NCBI GenBank assembly: GCA_964354155.1
Contig: CAYGYG010000010.1
Span: 31,731-95,730 of the forward strand
Source of the DNA: CAYGYG01 sp964354155
Lineage (GTDB): Bacteria; Hydrothermota; Tepidihabitantia; SM23-42; CAYGYG01
DNA length: 64,000 nucleotides
Reading direction: 5' to 3'
Shown here piece by piece: positions 50,314-58,445 of the stretch. The notes beneath the pieces are model-generated. The model searched no databases. It was not told where the DNA came from and saw only the letters and a list, made by a program, of their open reading frames with translations. Position numbers and translations under genes: made by a program. The first letter of the stretch is position 1. Each line of letters starts with the position of its first letter.

Positions 50314-51843
50314 ATGCCCGACCAGCACGACCTGATTCTGGTCGTAGATTTCGGATCCCAGTACACCCAGCTGATTGCGCGCCGCATTCGGGAGTGCGGT
50401 GTCTACAGTGAGATCATTTCCTGTTTTGCTTCCTACGATGAGATCAGCACCCGCCGACCGGCCGGGATTGTTCTCTCGGGCGGTCCGAACAGCGTCTACC
50501 GCCGCAAGGTCCTGTGGGACCGAAGATTCCTGGCGCGGGGTGTGCCGATTCTGGGCATCTGCTACGGGATGCAGCTGGTTGCCTACCTGCTGGGCGGGCG
50601 CGTTCGGAAGGCGACCCGGCACGAGTACGGCAGAAAACGGCTTACCGTCAGGCGCAGCAGCCCGTTGTTCCGGGGCCTGCCGCGGTCGACCTATGTCTGG
50701 ATGAGTCACGCTGATGAAGTGACCAGACCCCCGCCCGGGTCGCAGGTAATTGCGGCGACCGATACTTCGGGCATCGCCGGTTTTCAGACCGGTTCGATCT
50801 ACTGCCTGCAATTCCATCCTGAGGTCAGCCACACGCTCGAGGGGATGAAGATCTTCAGGAATTTTCTCTTCGGCATCTGTAAGGTACGCGGGGACTGGAC
50901 GATGGAGCACTTCATTCGCGAGAAGATCGCCGACATCCGTACTTTGGTCGGGACCGCTCAGGTGGCATGCGCCTTGTCCGGCGGGATCGATTCCGCGGTG
51001 ACCGCGGCCCTGGTGAGCCGGGCCGTGGGAAGTCAACTGCACGCCTTCTTCATCGACAACGGTCTGCTGCGGAAAGGGGAAGTGGCTGAGGTCCGGTCGC
51101 TCTTTCGAAACTCGTTGAATCTTTTGGTCGTTGATGCCCGGCGTCGTTTCCTGCGGGGTCTTGCCGGCGTGACCGACCCGGAAACGAAGCGCAAGATAAT
51201 CGGCCGGGAGTTTATCCGGGTCTTCGAGGCCGAAGCGCGCCGGATATCGGGAATCAAGATTCTCGCCCAGGGCACGCTCTATCCCGATGTCATCGAGAGC
51301 GGGCAGGGCGTTGGCCCGTCGGGCGTGATCAAGAGCCACCACAATGTCGGCGGCCTGCCCAAAAAGATGGGGTTGGTGCTGCTTGAACCGCTGCGCGCGC
51401 TTTTCAAAGATGAAGTGCGGGTCCTTGCCGGCCGACTTGGCCTGCCCGATATGATAAGATGTCGCAAGCCATTCCCGGGGCCGGGCCTTGCGGTTCGCAT
51501 CGTAGGGGCGGTTACGGCCGAGCGACTGCGCATCCTACGCGATGCCGATTATATCGTCCAGGAAGAAGCCCGACGAGATCCGGCCTACGATTCAATCTGG
51601 CAGATTTTCGCGGTGTTGCTTCCGGTGCACAGCGTCGGCGTCATGGGCGATGTGCGCACCTACCAATCGGTGGGCGTGATCCGGGCCGTGACGAGCGAAG
51701 ACGGCATGACGGCCGACTGGGCGCGGCTCCCGGCCGAGTTGTTGGAGCGGATTGCATCCCGGATGACCAATGAAGTGAAAGGCATCAACCGGGTTGTGTT
51801 CGACGTGACTTCCAAACCACCCGCCACGATCGAATGGGAATAA
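50314..51843 (+). CDS. guaA: GMP synthase (glutamine-hydrolysing)
   Basis: Converts XMP to GMP with glutamine and ATP. The 509 residues are the normal single-chain form. The class I amidotransferase domain has LGICYGMQLVAYLLGG (catalytic Cys), QFHPEVSHTLEG and the final Glu. The PP-loop ATPase domain has CALSGGIDSAVTAALVSR. The dimerisation domain has RKPFPGPGLAVRIVGAVTAE and ends VFDVTSKPPATIEWE. Its last bases overlap the diguanylate cyclase start by ten. Coupling a GTP-supply enzyme with a GTP-consuming diguanylate cyclase is suggestive. Confidence 0.98.
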   Translation: MPDQHDLILVVDFGSQYTQLIARRIRECGVYSEIISCFASYDEISTRRPAGIVLSGGPNSVYRRKVLWDRRFLARGVPILGICYGMQLVAYLLGGRVRKATRHEYGRKRLTVRRSSPLFRGLPRSTYVWMSHADEVTRPPPGSQVIAATDTSGIAGFQTGSIYCLQFHPEVSHTLEGMKIFRNFLFGICKVRGDWTMEHFIREKIADIRTLVGTAQVACALSGGIDSAVTAALVSRAVGSQLHAFFIDNGLLRKGEVAEVRSLFRNSLNLLVVDARRRFLRGLAGVTDPETKRKIIGREFIRVFEAEARRISGIKILAQGTLYPDVIESGQGVGPSGVIKSHHNVGGLPKKMGLVLLEPLRALFKDEVRVLAGRLGLPDMIRCRKPFPGPGLAVRIVGAVTAERLRILRDADYIVQEEARRDPAYDSIWQIFAVLLPVHSVGVMGDVRTYQSVGVIRAVTSEDGMTADWARLPAELLERIASRMTNEVKGINRVVFDVTSKPPATIEWE

Positions 51844-53837
51844 GATTTTTCGTCGGTCTGCTCTATTTCCTTGCCGGCAGTATGGGGTTTCTTCGGGCGG
51901 ACCTGGGATTGCCCTACGAGATTGCGGCCGCGGCCGTGCTTGCCGGGGCCCACGTCGTCTGCTACCGGACCGGCTTCGAGTTCCGCGCGGTATGGCTCGG
52001 GCTGATCATCGCCACCAACCTGGCGATTCAGTTGAGCGGCGGGGTGGGCGGACGCCTATTCTGGCTCGCCTTCATTTTTGGCCCGATGATCTTGGCGCGC
52101 CGTCACGACCTTGAGACTTTGCTCTGGGTCTTGCTGTCGAGCGCCAGTCTGGCGGTCGCGGCGTACCGCTCGCCGGCACTCCATCCCGAGCCGGCCATCG
52201 CCTTGTTTGTCCTCTCCGGGTTGATTTTCCGGATGATGAAAGCGAGCCGGGACGAACTGCGGGCCGCCCAGACGACGATGGCGTACTACGAGGCGCGTGA
52301 CTCCTACTTGACGCGCCGTGACGCCGGTGCTGCGGTCCCGATGAAGGAGGCGCTTCGCTATTCCCAGATTGAACGGCCGATCACCTTTTTCTTAAGATTC
52401 ATCCACCAGTCCTTCCGCGGTCAATCTTCTTGTCTTTTTGGCTTGGTCCGTGAGCGGGAAGGCGAGCCCGCCCGGCTCGCGTTGATCAGCGGAGTCTCGG
52501 AAGCAAAGCATTTTGCGCCGCGGGTGACGGTTGAGACCGGGGAAGGTTTTGTCGGCATGGTCGCCAAGGAGCGGCGAGAAATCTTGATCAAGGATTACTA
52601 TGAACGTTCGGCCTGGCTGGGTTACTACTCCGGGGAAGTGCGGGTCCGGTCGGTGCTCGGGGCACCGGTTGTCTTCGGTCAGGAGCTCGAAGGCGTCATT
52701 GTTGTCGACCGAAGGGAAGATCCTTTCACCGAAGAGGACCGAGAGATGTTGCGGGCGGCGGCGGTTACCTTTGCGCACCTGCTGGGCATGCTGCGTTCCT
52801 ACGAAAAGAAGAGTTTCGAAGCCAGCTACTTCTCAGCGCTCTACGAACTGGTCAAACGGCTGCAGCGGGAGCTGACGCTCGAGAAAATCCTTGATATCAC
52901 GCTGGCGGCAACCATGGAAGTTTTGGGCTGCGATACCGTCGCCGCGGCCGCGGCCGAGGCCGAGACCAATCAGGGCCGGCTGCTGGCCGTCAAGAGCAAG
53001 GTCAAAAGCCCGCTTGCCGGACAGGTCGGTCGCAGTTTCCCGCTCGAGGCCGGGCTGGTCGGATGGGTGGCCAGCCTGGGCGGGTACTTGATCAAGGACG
53101 ATTTGAAACCGGGCCAGGCCTGTCGCTGTTGGGAGAATGAGGGTTCCAGTTCAGGCCGGTCCTTTCTCGGTGTTCCGCTCAAGGATGAGACGCGTGTGAT
53201 CGGAGTCATCTGGGCGGAAAGCCGCGTCCGCAAGAAATTCGGCGAGGAAGACGCCGGCTTCATGGGTTTCGTCGCTGCCCAGCTTTCCCTGGCGTGGATC
53301 CGGGCCAACCTCTACCATCAGGTGCAGGAACTCTCAATCCGCGATGGTTTGACCGGCCTCTACAATCACCGTCAATTCCAGGAAATATTGAAGGAGGCGG
53401 TTACCCATAACCGTGAATTATGCCTCCTGCTGGTCGATGTCGACCATTTCAAGAGCATCAATGACCGGTTCGGCCATCCGATCGGTGACGAGGTGCTCAA
53501 AACGATTGCCCGTATCATCAACGAGTCGCCGGGATCGGCGGCACGCTACGGGGGCGAAGAGTTCGCGCTTGTCCTGCCCGGCCACAGCCTCAAAAAGGGC
53601 GCCGAGATCGCAATAAAGATACGCGATCGCTTGAGAAAACAGATGTTCCGGGCCGAAGCGCAGGATTTCTCGGTCACCATTTCCATTGGCCTGAGTCACT
53701 GCCCCAAGGATGCCGCGGACCGGGCCGGTCTGATCGAAAAGGCCGATGCCGCACTGTATCGAGCTAAACGTTCAGGCCGGGACCGGGTCGTGCTCGCCCA
53801 CCGGCGGTCCGGTCCGAGCGACCAACTTGTGCAATAA
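51834..53837 (+). CDS. Membrane GAF-GAF-GGDEF diguanylate cyclase
   Basis: A 667-residue protein. About four or five N-terminal membrane helices (1-130: FFVGLLYFLAGSMGFLRA, LFWLAFIFGPMILARR, AIALFVLSGLIFRMM) are followed by two GAF-like domains (about 170-310 and 340-490). The second has CDTVAAAAAEAE and CRCWENEGSSSGRSF. The GGDEF domain (about 500-655) has LSIRDGLTGLYNHRQF, LLVDVDHFKSINDRFGHPIG and ARYGGEEFALVLPG. GGEEF is catalytically competent. No RxxD inhibitory site precedes it (PGSAARYGGEEF). It should make c-di-GMP, which the HD-GYP protein at 24.5 kb would destroy. The start overlaps guaA. Confidence 0.92.
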   Translation: MGIRFFVGLLYFLAGSMGFLRADLGLPYEIAAAAVLAGAHVVCYRTGFEFRAVWLGLIIATNLAIQLSGGVGGRLFWLAFIFGPMILARRHDLETLLWVLLSSASLAVAAYRSPALHPEPAIALFVLSGLIFRMMKASRDELRAAQTTMAYYEARDSYLTRRDAGAAVPMKEALRYSQIERPITFFLRFIHQSFRGQSSCLFGLVREREGEPARLALISGVSEAKHFAPRVTVETGEGFVGMVAKERREILIKDYYERSAWLGYYSGEVRVRSVLGAPVVFGQELEGVIVVDRREDPFTEEDREMLRAAAVTFAHLLGMLRSYEKKSFEASYFSALYELVKRLQRELTLEKILDITLAATMEVLGCDTVAAAAAEAETNQGRLLAVKSKVKSPLAGQVGRSFPLEAGLVGWVASLGGYLIKDDLKPGQACRCWENEGSSSGRSFLGVPLKDETRVIGVIWAESRVRKKFGEEDAGFMGFVAAQLSLAWIRANLYHQVQELSIRDGLTGLYNHRQFQEILKEAVTHNRELCLLLVDVDHFKSINDRFGHPIGDEVLKTIARIINESPGSAARYGGEEFALVLPGHSLKKGAEIAIKIRDRLRKQMFRAEAQDFSVTISIGLSHCPKDAADRAGLIEKADAALYRAKRSGRDRVVLAHRRSGPSDQLVQ

Positions 53838-53853
53838 TAGTGAAACTTCGTTG

Positions 53854-53881
53854 TTGACTTCCGGCATATTCTGCATATACT
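53854..53881 (+). promoter_or_regulatory. Promoter of the ribosomal protein operon
   Basis: TTGACT (53854-53859), 16 nt, TATACT (53876-53881). A leader of about 145 bases follows before rpsH. It contains a 20-codon frame starting MRIDCRRQ and T-rich sequence near 53995-54010. No rpsN is present. Confidence 0.7.
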
Positions 53882-54031
53882 AACTTTCTTTATTTGGCTT
53901 CATGCGCATCGATTGCCGGAGGCAAAACCCGGTGGAGATTGTTGCAAACCCGATTGCATAATGTTTCAGAGTCGTGCTCGACCTGCGGCTCCTTTTAATT
54001 TTTTGTTTTTCCTTGGTCTTAACGGAGGTTT

Positions 54032-54421
54032 ATGGATCCGATTGCTGATATGTTGACGGTAGTTAGAAACGGGATTCGGGCACGCCACAAGGTCGTGCAT
54101 GTCCCGTATTCGCGCGTCAAACTGGAGATCGCCCGCATCCTTATGGAAGAGGGCTACATCAACAATTTCCAGCTCGACAGCGAGGAGAAACCCCGCACCA
54201 TCGAGATTTTGCTCCGATACTCCCAGAAGGGCGAGTCGGCGATCAAGAACCTGGTGCGCATCTCCAAGCCCGGTCGTCGGGTCTACGTGCCGTGCACTGA
54301 GGTGCCGCGGGTACATCGCGGCCTCGGTATAGCAATCATGTCGACGAACAAGGGCCTTCTCACCGACCGCGAGGCGCGCAAGCTCAAGGCAGGCGGCGAA
54401 GTTATCGGTTACGTTTTCTAA
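54032..54421 (+). CDS. rpsH: 30S ribosomal protein S8
   Basis: S8 binds helix 21 of 16S rRNA early in 30S assembly and in many bacteria also represses its operon. The 129 residues begin MDPIADMLTVVRNGIRARHK and end VPRVHRGLGIAIMSTNKG, then GEVIGYVF, all typical. ACGGAGGTTT precedes the ATG. It is the first gene of the cluster here: the usual upstream neighbours (rplN, rplX, rplE, rpsN) are absent, and a diguanylate cyclase lies instead. The spc operon is therefore split before rpsH in this genome. Confidence 0.98.
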   Translation: MDPIADMLTVVRNGIRARHKVVHVPYSRVKLEIARILMEEGYINNFQLDSEEKPRTIEILLRYSQKGESAIKNLVRISKPGRRVYVPCTEVPRVHRGLGIAIMSTNKGLLTDREARKLKAGGEVIGYVF

Positions 54422-54440
54422 TGCCGGATTAAGGAGATCG

Positions 54441-54998
54441 ATGTCACGTCTGGGCAAGAAACCAATTGTCATCCCCGATAAGGTGTCGGGCAAAGTCGAG
54501 GGTCGCAAGGTGACCATTACCGGGCCGCTCGGCGTGCTCAGTTTTACGGTGCCCGAACCGGTCGGCGTCGAGATCTCCGGCAATGAGATCAAAGTCCGCC
54601 GCACCGGTGAGACCAAGCACGCCAAAGCCTGTCACGGCCTGAGTTGGTCGATAATCAGGAATATGGTCGTGGGCACGACGGCCGGCTACGAGAAGCAGTT
54701 GATGATTGAAGGGGTCGGCTACAAGGCGCTGAAGACGCCGACCGGCATCCAGGTCTTCCTGGGCTACACCAAACCGGTTGAGTTTCCCATGCCCAAGGGG
54801 ATCACGTGTGAAGTGACCCCGCCCAAGGACAATATCAGCCACGTCGTCATCAAGGGAATCGACAAACAGCTGGTTGGCGACACCGCGGCGCGGATCAGGA
54901 AACTGAAGATCCCCGATCCGTACAAACACAAGGGCGTTCGCTACAAACACGAGGTTCTCAGAAAGAAGATCGGTAAGCGGGCGATCGCGCAGACATGA
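54441..54998 (+). CDS. rplF: 50S ribosomal protein L6
   Basis: L6 binds 23S rRNA near the sarcin-ricin loop. The 185-residue protein starts MSRLGKKPIVIPDKVSGKVE and carries the C-terminal signature PDPYKHKGVRYKHEVLRKK (PxPYKGKGIRY in most bacteria, with His for Gly here). AAGGAGATCG precedes the ATG. It overlaps rplR by four bases (ATGA), so the two are coupled. Confidence 0.98.
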   Translation: MSRLGKKPIVIPDKVSGKVEGRKVTITGPLGVLSFTVPEPVGVEISGNEIKVRRTGETKHAKACHGLSWSIIRNMVVGTTAGYEKQLMIEGVGYKALKTPTGIQVFLGYTKPVEFPMPKGITCEVTPPKDNISHVVIKGIDKQLVGDTAARIRKLKIPDPYKHKGVRYKHEVLRKKIGKRAIAQT

Positions 54999-55345
54999 GA
55001 GCAACCGGAAGAACTCGGCGCCATTTTCGGATCCGAAGGAAGCTTCAAGGCCGGCCTGAGCGGCCCCGGCTGTGTGTGTATCGCAGCCTGAGAAATGTCT
55101 ACGGCAGTATCGTCGATGATGTGCACGGCCGTACGATTGTCACCGTCTCGACTCTGACCCGCGAGATCCGCGACCAGAAGCTTAAGAACAATATCGAAAG
55201 GGCTAAGGCCGTCGGCAAGGTTCTGGCTCGTCTTGCCAAAGAAAAGAATGTCGAGAAGATCTGTTTTGACCGCGGTGGCTATAAGTATCATGGCCAGGTG
55301 AAGAGCCTGGCTGAGGGAGCTCGAGAAGGAGGTTTGAAGTTTTAA
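54995..55345 (+). CDS. rplR: 50S ribosomal protein L18
   Basis: L18 binds 5S rRNA and joins it to the large subunit. The 116 residues include RTRRHFRIRRKLQG, RPRLCVYRSLRNVYGSIVDD and the C-terminal FDRGGYKYHGQVKSLAEGAR and EGGLKF. All are typical and show that the TAA at 55343 is the true end. That matters because rpsE, one frame back, seems to begin in this region without a normal start codon. Confidence 0.98.
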   Translation: MRATGRTRRHFRIRRKLQGRPERPRLCVYRSLRNVYGSIVDDVHGRTIVTVSTLTREIRDQKLKNNIERAKAVGKVLARLAKEKNVEKICFDRGGYKYHGQVKSLAEGAREGGLKF

Positions 55346-55899
55346 ACAATACTGGATCAGAATTCATTGAACGGGTAGTCGACATCAAGCGCGTCTCCAA
55401 GGTCGTCAAGGGAGGCAAGCGGATGAAACTGTATGCCTGCGTAGTCGCCGGTAACGGGCAGGGCAAAGTCGGAGTCGGCCACGCCAAAGCCGCGGAGGTG
55501 GCGGTCGCCATCAAGAGGGCAACCGAGATCGCCAAGAAGAACATGACGGTGGTGGCGGTCAAGGATGGGGCGATCCCCTATGAGCTCGTCGGCCGTTTCT
55601 GCGCGAGCCGTGTCGTGCTGAAGCCGGCATCGGTCGGCACCGGTGTCATCGCCTGTAGTGCGGTTCGGGCGGTGTGCGATGCCGCGGGGATCAAGAACAT
55701 CCTGACCAAGTCGCTGGGTTCGACCAACCCCACCAATCTCGTGCGCGCCACCATCGCCGGCCTGGCCTCGATGCAGACGGCCGAGGAGGTTGCTGAGCTG
55801 CGGAGCAAGAACATCAACTATCTCGTCGGCAGGAGGAAAGTTGAAGAAGCTAAGAGTGAAACTGATCAAGAGCCCGATCGACCGGATGCAGAGGCATAA
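55342..55899 (+). CDS. rpsE: 30S ribosomal protein S5, start codon non-canonical
   Basis: S5 sits at the back of the 30S subunit and governs decoding accuracy. The similarity begins with EFIERVVDIKRVSKVVKGGK and runs through GNGQGKVGVGHAKAAEVAVA, GVIACSAVRAVCDAAGIKNI and LGSTNPTNLVRATIAGL. The first ATG in frame (55423) would delete the conserved first 25 or so residues. Upstream the frame is open only to a TGA at 55315 and contains no ATG, GTG, TTG or CTG. AAGGAGG (55326-55332) is well placed for initiation near 55339-55345 (GTT, TTA or AAC). ATT 55366 is the other option. The 5' coordinate is therefore approximate. The last 59 bases overlap rpmD. Confidence 0.9.
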   Translation, partial: LNNTGSEFIERVVDIKRVSKVVKGGKRMKLYACVVAGNGQGKVGVGHAKAAEVAVAIKRATEIAKKNMTVVAVKDGAIPYELVGRFCASRVVLKPASVGTGVIACSAVRAVCDAAGIKNILTKSLGSTNPTNLVRATIAGLASMQTAEEVAELRSKNINYLVGRRKVEEAKSETDQEPDRPDAEA

Positions 55900-56035
55900 G
55901 CGCACCCTGCGGGCGCTGGGGCTTCGACGCGTGGGCCAGGAGGCGATTCTCGCCGACAATCCTCAGGTCCGGGGTATGGTCCGTCAGGTATCCTACATGG
56001 TCGAGGTCAAGACTTTGGGCAAAGGTGACAAATGA
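55841..56035 (+). CDS. rpmD: 50S ribosomal protein L30
   Basis: A small globular 50S protein, 64 residues here: KKLRVKLIKSPIDRMQRHKR followed by TLRALGLRRVGQEAILADNP and GMVRQVSYMVEVKTL. TTG 55841 is chosen because AGGAGG (55831-55836) lies four bases upstream and L30 similarity starts at once. An in-frame ATG at 55790 would add 17 unrelated residues from the rpsE frame. It overlaps the end of rpsE by 59 bases and rplO by four. Confidence 0.95.
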   Translation: MKKLRVKLIKSPIDRMQRHKRTLRALGLRRVGQEAILADNPQVRGMVRQVSYMVEVKTLGKGDK

Positions 56036-56475
56036 CGGGCGTGACCGGGCTTCGTATCAACCGCGGTGCTCACCACCGCAAGAAGCGGGTCGGCTGCGGC
56101 CCTGGTTCGGGACACGGTAAGACCTCAACCCGCGGTCACAAGGGCGGCAAGTCGCGTTCCGGGCACCAGGTCAAACTCGGGTTCGAAGGGGGTCAGAATC
56201 CTCTGTATCGCAGAATTCCCAAGCGGGGTTTCCGGAGGCCGGCGCGAGTCGAGTACGAGATCATCAACCTTGAGGATCTCAAAGGTATGGACCCCGCGGT
56301 CCTCGTAACGCCCGAACTGCTCCGGGAAAAGGGTCTTATTGATGGCGGCCGTCCGGTCAAGGTGCTCGGCGACGGTGCGCTGGAGAAACCATTAAGCATT
56401 AGGGTCCATGCGTTCTCCAAGTCGGCTGCGGACAAGGTTGTCCGGGCCGGCGGCAAAATCGAGAAGATTGCCTAA
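56032..56475 (+). CDS. rplO: 50S ribosomal protein L15
   Basis: L15 binds 23S rRNA late in assembly. The 147 residues show KRVGCGPGSGHGKTSTRGHK with GGKSRSG, the glycine-rich N-terminal tail, then FEGGQNPLYRRIPKRGF and a C-terminal domain ending VHAFSKSAADKVVRAGGKIE. It overlaps rpmD by four bases and is followed by secY after 12 bases, the standard order. Confidence 0.98.
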   Translation: MTGVTGLRINRGAHHRKKRVGCGPGSGHGKTSTRGHKGGKSRSGHQVKLGFEGGQNPLYRRIPKRGFRRPARVEYEIINLEDLKGMDPAVLVTPELLREKGLIDGGRPVKVLGDGALEKPLSIRVHAFSKSAADKVVRAGGKIEKIA

Positions 56476-56487
56476 AGCCACCCTCTT

Positions 56488-57798
56488 ATGATAAATCCGA
56501 TTGCCAACATCTTTAAGGTCCCCGACCTCCGCAAGAAACTGCTCTTCACCCTTTTCTGCATTGTCGTATACCGCCTGGGCTGCCATATTCCCCTGCCCGG
56601 GGTCAACGGCGAGGCGCTGGGCCAGCTCATGGAGAATCTCAAGCAGCAAGGCTCGGTCTTCGGACTCTATGACATTTTCGTCGGTGGCGCCCTTTCCAAG
56701 GCGGCGATTTTTGCGCTTGGTGTCATGCCGTACATCTCGGCCTCGATCGTCTTCCAGCTTCTGGGCTCGGTCTTCCCGATGTTTGAGAAGCTGCAACGCG
56801 ATGAGGAAGGACGGCGCAAGATTACGCAGTGGACCCGATACGCCACGGTAGGTTTGGCGGCCTTCCAGGCGGTGGCCATCGCAATGTTTTTGGAAAGTCA
56901 GAAATTGCCGCTCGGCGACACCACGGTGTCGATTGTCAATCCCACGCCGGTGCCGTTCCGTCTGCTCGCCATGATTACCTTGACCTGCGGGACGATCTTC
57001 GTCATGTGGCTCGGCGAGCAGATCACCGAGAAGGGCATCGGCAACGGCATCTCGTTCATCATCTTCATCGGCTGTCTTGAGGAGTACCCGATGTACTTTA
57101 CCCGCACGATCCAGCAGATTCGCACGGGCTTTTCGGTCATCAACATCGTGCTGGCGCTGGTTATCATGATTTTAGTCGTCGCGGCGGTCATCGTGATGAC
57201 CCAGGCGACGCGCCGGATTCCGGTGCAATATCCCAAAAGAATTGTCGGCCGCAAGATGTACGGCGGTCAGAGCACCTACCTGCCACTCCGGGTCAATACC
57301 GCGGGCGTCATCCCGATCATCTTTGCTCAGAGCGTCGTTGTCTTGCCCGGCACCGCGGCCAGCTTCTTCCCCGCGATCCAGAAATTCATCCAATTTTTCC
57401 GTCCCGGGTTCTGGGGCTATGACCTGCTTTATTTTACGGCGATCATCTTCTTCACCTATTTCTACACCGCGATTGTCTTCAATCCGACCGACCTCGCCGA
57501 CAACATGAGGCGCTACGGCGGATTCATTCCCGGTATCCGGCCCGGTGAGAAGACGTCCGAGTACATCGACAGCGTGCTGTCCCGGGTCACGCTGCCCGGC
57601 GCGCTCTTCCTGGGTTTCATCGCGCTGCTGCCGTGGTACTTGATGGACTTTTTACGGGTTCCTTTCTATTTCGGCGGCACAACCTTGCTGATTATCGTTG
57701 GCGTGGCGCTCGATACCTTGCAGCAGATCGAATCCCAGTTGCTGATGTATCACTATGAAGGTTTCATGAAGCGCGGGCGGATCCGGGGCCGCCGATGA
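56488..57798 (+). CDS. secY: Preprotein translocase subunit SecY
   Basis: The channel of the general secretion pathway, 436 residues with ten membrane segments. Signature blocks: CIVVYRLGCHIPLPGVNGEA, SASIVFQLLGSVFPMFEKLQ with RDEEGRRKITQWTRY, GEQITEKGIGNGISFIIFIG, RRIPVQYPKRIVGRKMYGGQ and GGFIPGIRPGEKTSEYID. It overlaps adk by four bases. All exported proteins in the window, including the C25 proteins, would pass through it before any outer-membrane system. Confidence 0.98.
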   Translation: MINPIANIFKVPDLRKKLLFTLFCIVVYRLGCHIPLPGVNGEALGQLMENLKQQGSVFGLYDIFVGGALSKAAIFALGVMPYISASIVFQLLGSVFPMFEKLQRDEEGRRKITQWTRYATVGLAAFQAVAIAMFLESQKLPLGDTTVSIVNPTPVPFRLLAMITLTCGTIFVMWLGEQITEKGIGNGISFIIFIGCLEEYPMYFTRTIQQIRTGFSVINIVLALVIMILVVAAVIVMTQATRRIPVQYPKRIVGRKMYGGQSTYLPLRVNTAGVIPIIFAQSVVVLPGTAASFFPAIQKFIQFFRPGFWGYDLLYFTAIIFFTYFYTAIVFNPTDLADNMRRYGGFIPGIRPGEKTSEYIDSVLSRVTLPGALFLGFIALLPWYLMDFLRVPFYFGGTTLLIIVGVALDTLQQIESQLLMYHYEGFMKRGRIRGRR

Positions 57799-58445
57799 AG
57801 GTGGTCTTGTTCGGTCCCCCGGGCGTCGGTAAAGGAACGCAGGCCCAGCTGGTCGCCGAGAAGATGGCTTGGAATATCATGTCGATGGGCGACTTGCTGC
57901 GCGCCGAGATCCGGGCGAAGAGTCCCCTCGGCGAGGAAGCCGGGGATTTTTTGCACCGCGGGGTGCTGGTGCCGGATGAACTGATCCTGCGGGTCGCGGA
58001 CGACTGCATCGTTGAGAACCGGGGCAACGGTCTGATCTTTGACGGTTTTCCCCGCAACCTCAACCAGGCGATCGCCCTGGCGCAGGCCCTGGCGCGGCAG
58101 AACGAGACGGTCGACCGGGCGCTTGGTTTTTCCTTACCCACCGAGGAACTGGTGCAGCGTTTGACCAATCGCCTCTACTGCTCCAAGTGCGGCGAGCTCT
58201 ACAACCTGCACTCGCGGCCGCCGACTCAGGCCGGATCCTGCGACGCCTGCGGCGGCAAACTGGCGCGGCGCGACGACGACCGGGAGCAGGTGATACGGGA
58301 ACGGTTGAAGGTCTACGACGCCGAGACCAAGCCGCTCATCGAGTACTATACCAACCTGAGCGTGTATCACACGGTCGACGCGAGCGGCACGAAAGAGAAG
58401 GTTTTCGACCGGGTCATGGCGAGCCTCGATGTTAATCACGCTTAA
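57795..58445 (+). CDS. adk: Adenylate kinase
   Basis: Interconverts ATP, AMP and ADP. The 216 residues are the long-LID form. It has the P-loop VLFGPPGVGKGTQAQLVA, the AMP-binding DGFPRNLNQAIAL, and a LID with a four-Cys zinc knuckle: YCSKCGELYNLHSRPP, then CDACGGKLARRDDDREQVI. It has the usual position between secY and map, overlapping map by 17 bases. Confidence 0.98.
   Translation: MKVVLFGPPGVGKGTQAQLVAEKMAWNIMSMGDLLRAEIRAKSPLGEEAGDFLHRGVLVPDELILRVADDCIVENRGNGLIFDGFPRNLNQAIALAQALARQNETVDRALGFSLPTEELVQRLTNRLYCSKCGELYNLHSRPPTQAGSCDACGGKLARRDDDREQVIRERLKVYDAETKPLIEYYTNLSVYHTVDASGTKEKVFDRVMASLDVNHA

Noticed and set aside
53838..54031. Search for rpsN (S14) in the gap before rpsH
   Set aside because: No CxxC zinc pattern or S14-like frame is present in any frame. 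Only a 20-codon frame is seen.
55334..55350. Possible programmed frameshift at AAGTTTTAAAC joining rplR and rpsE
   Set aside because: rplR ends with a normal conserved C terminus, and a -1 shift at TTT would need a first-position mismatch. The missing rpsE start is better treated as a non-canonical start or a sequence error.
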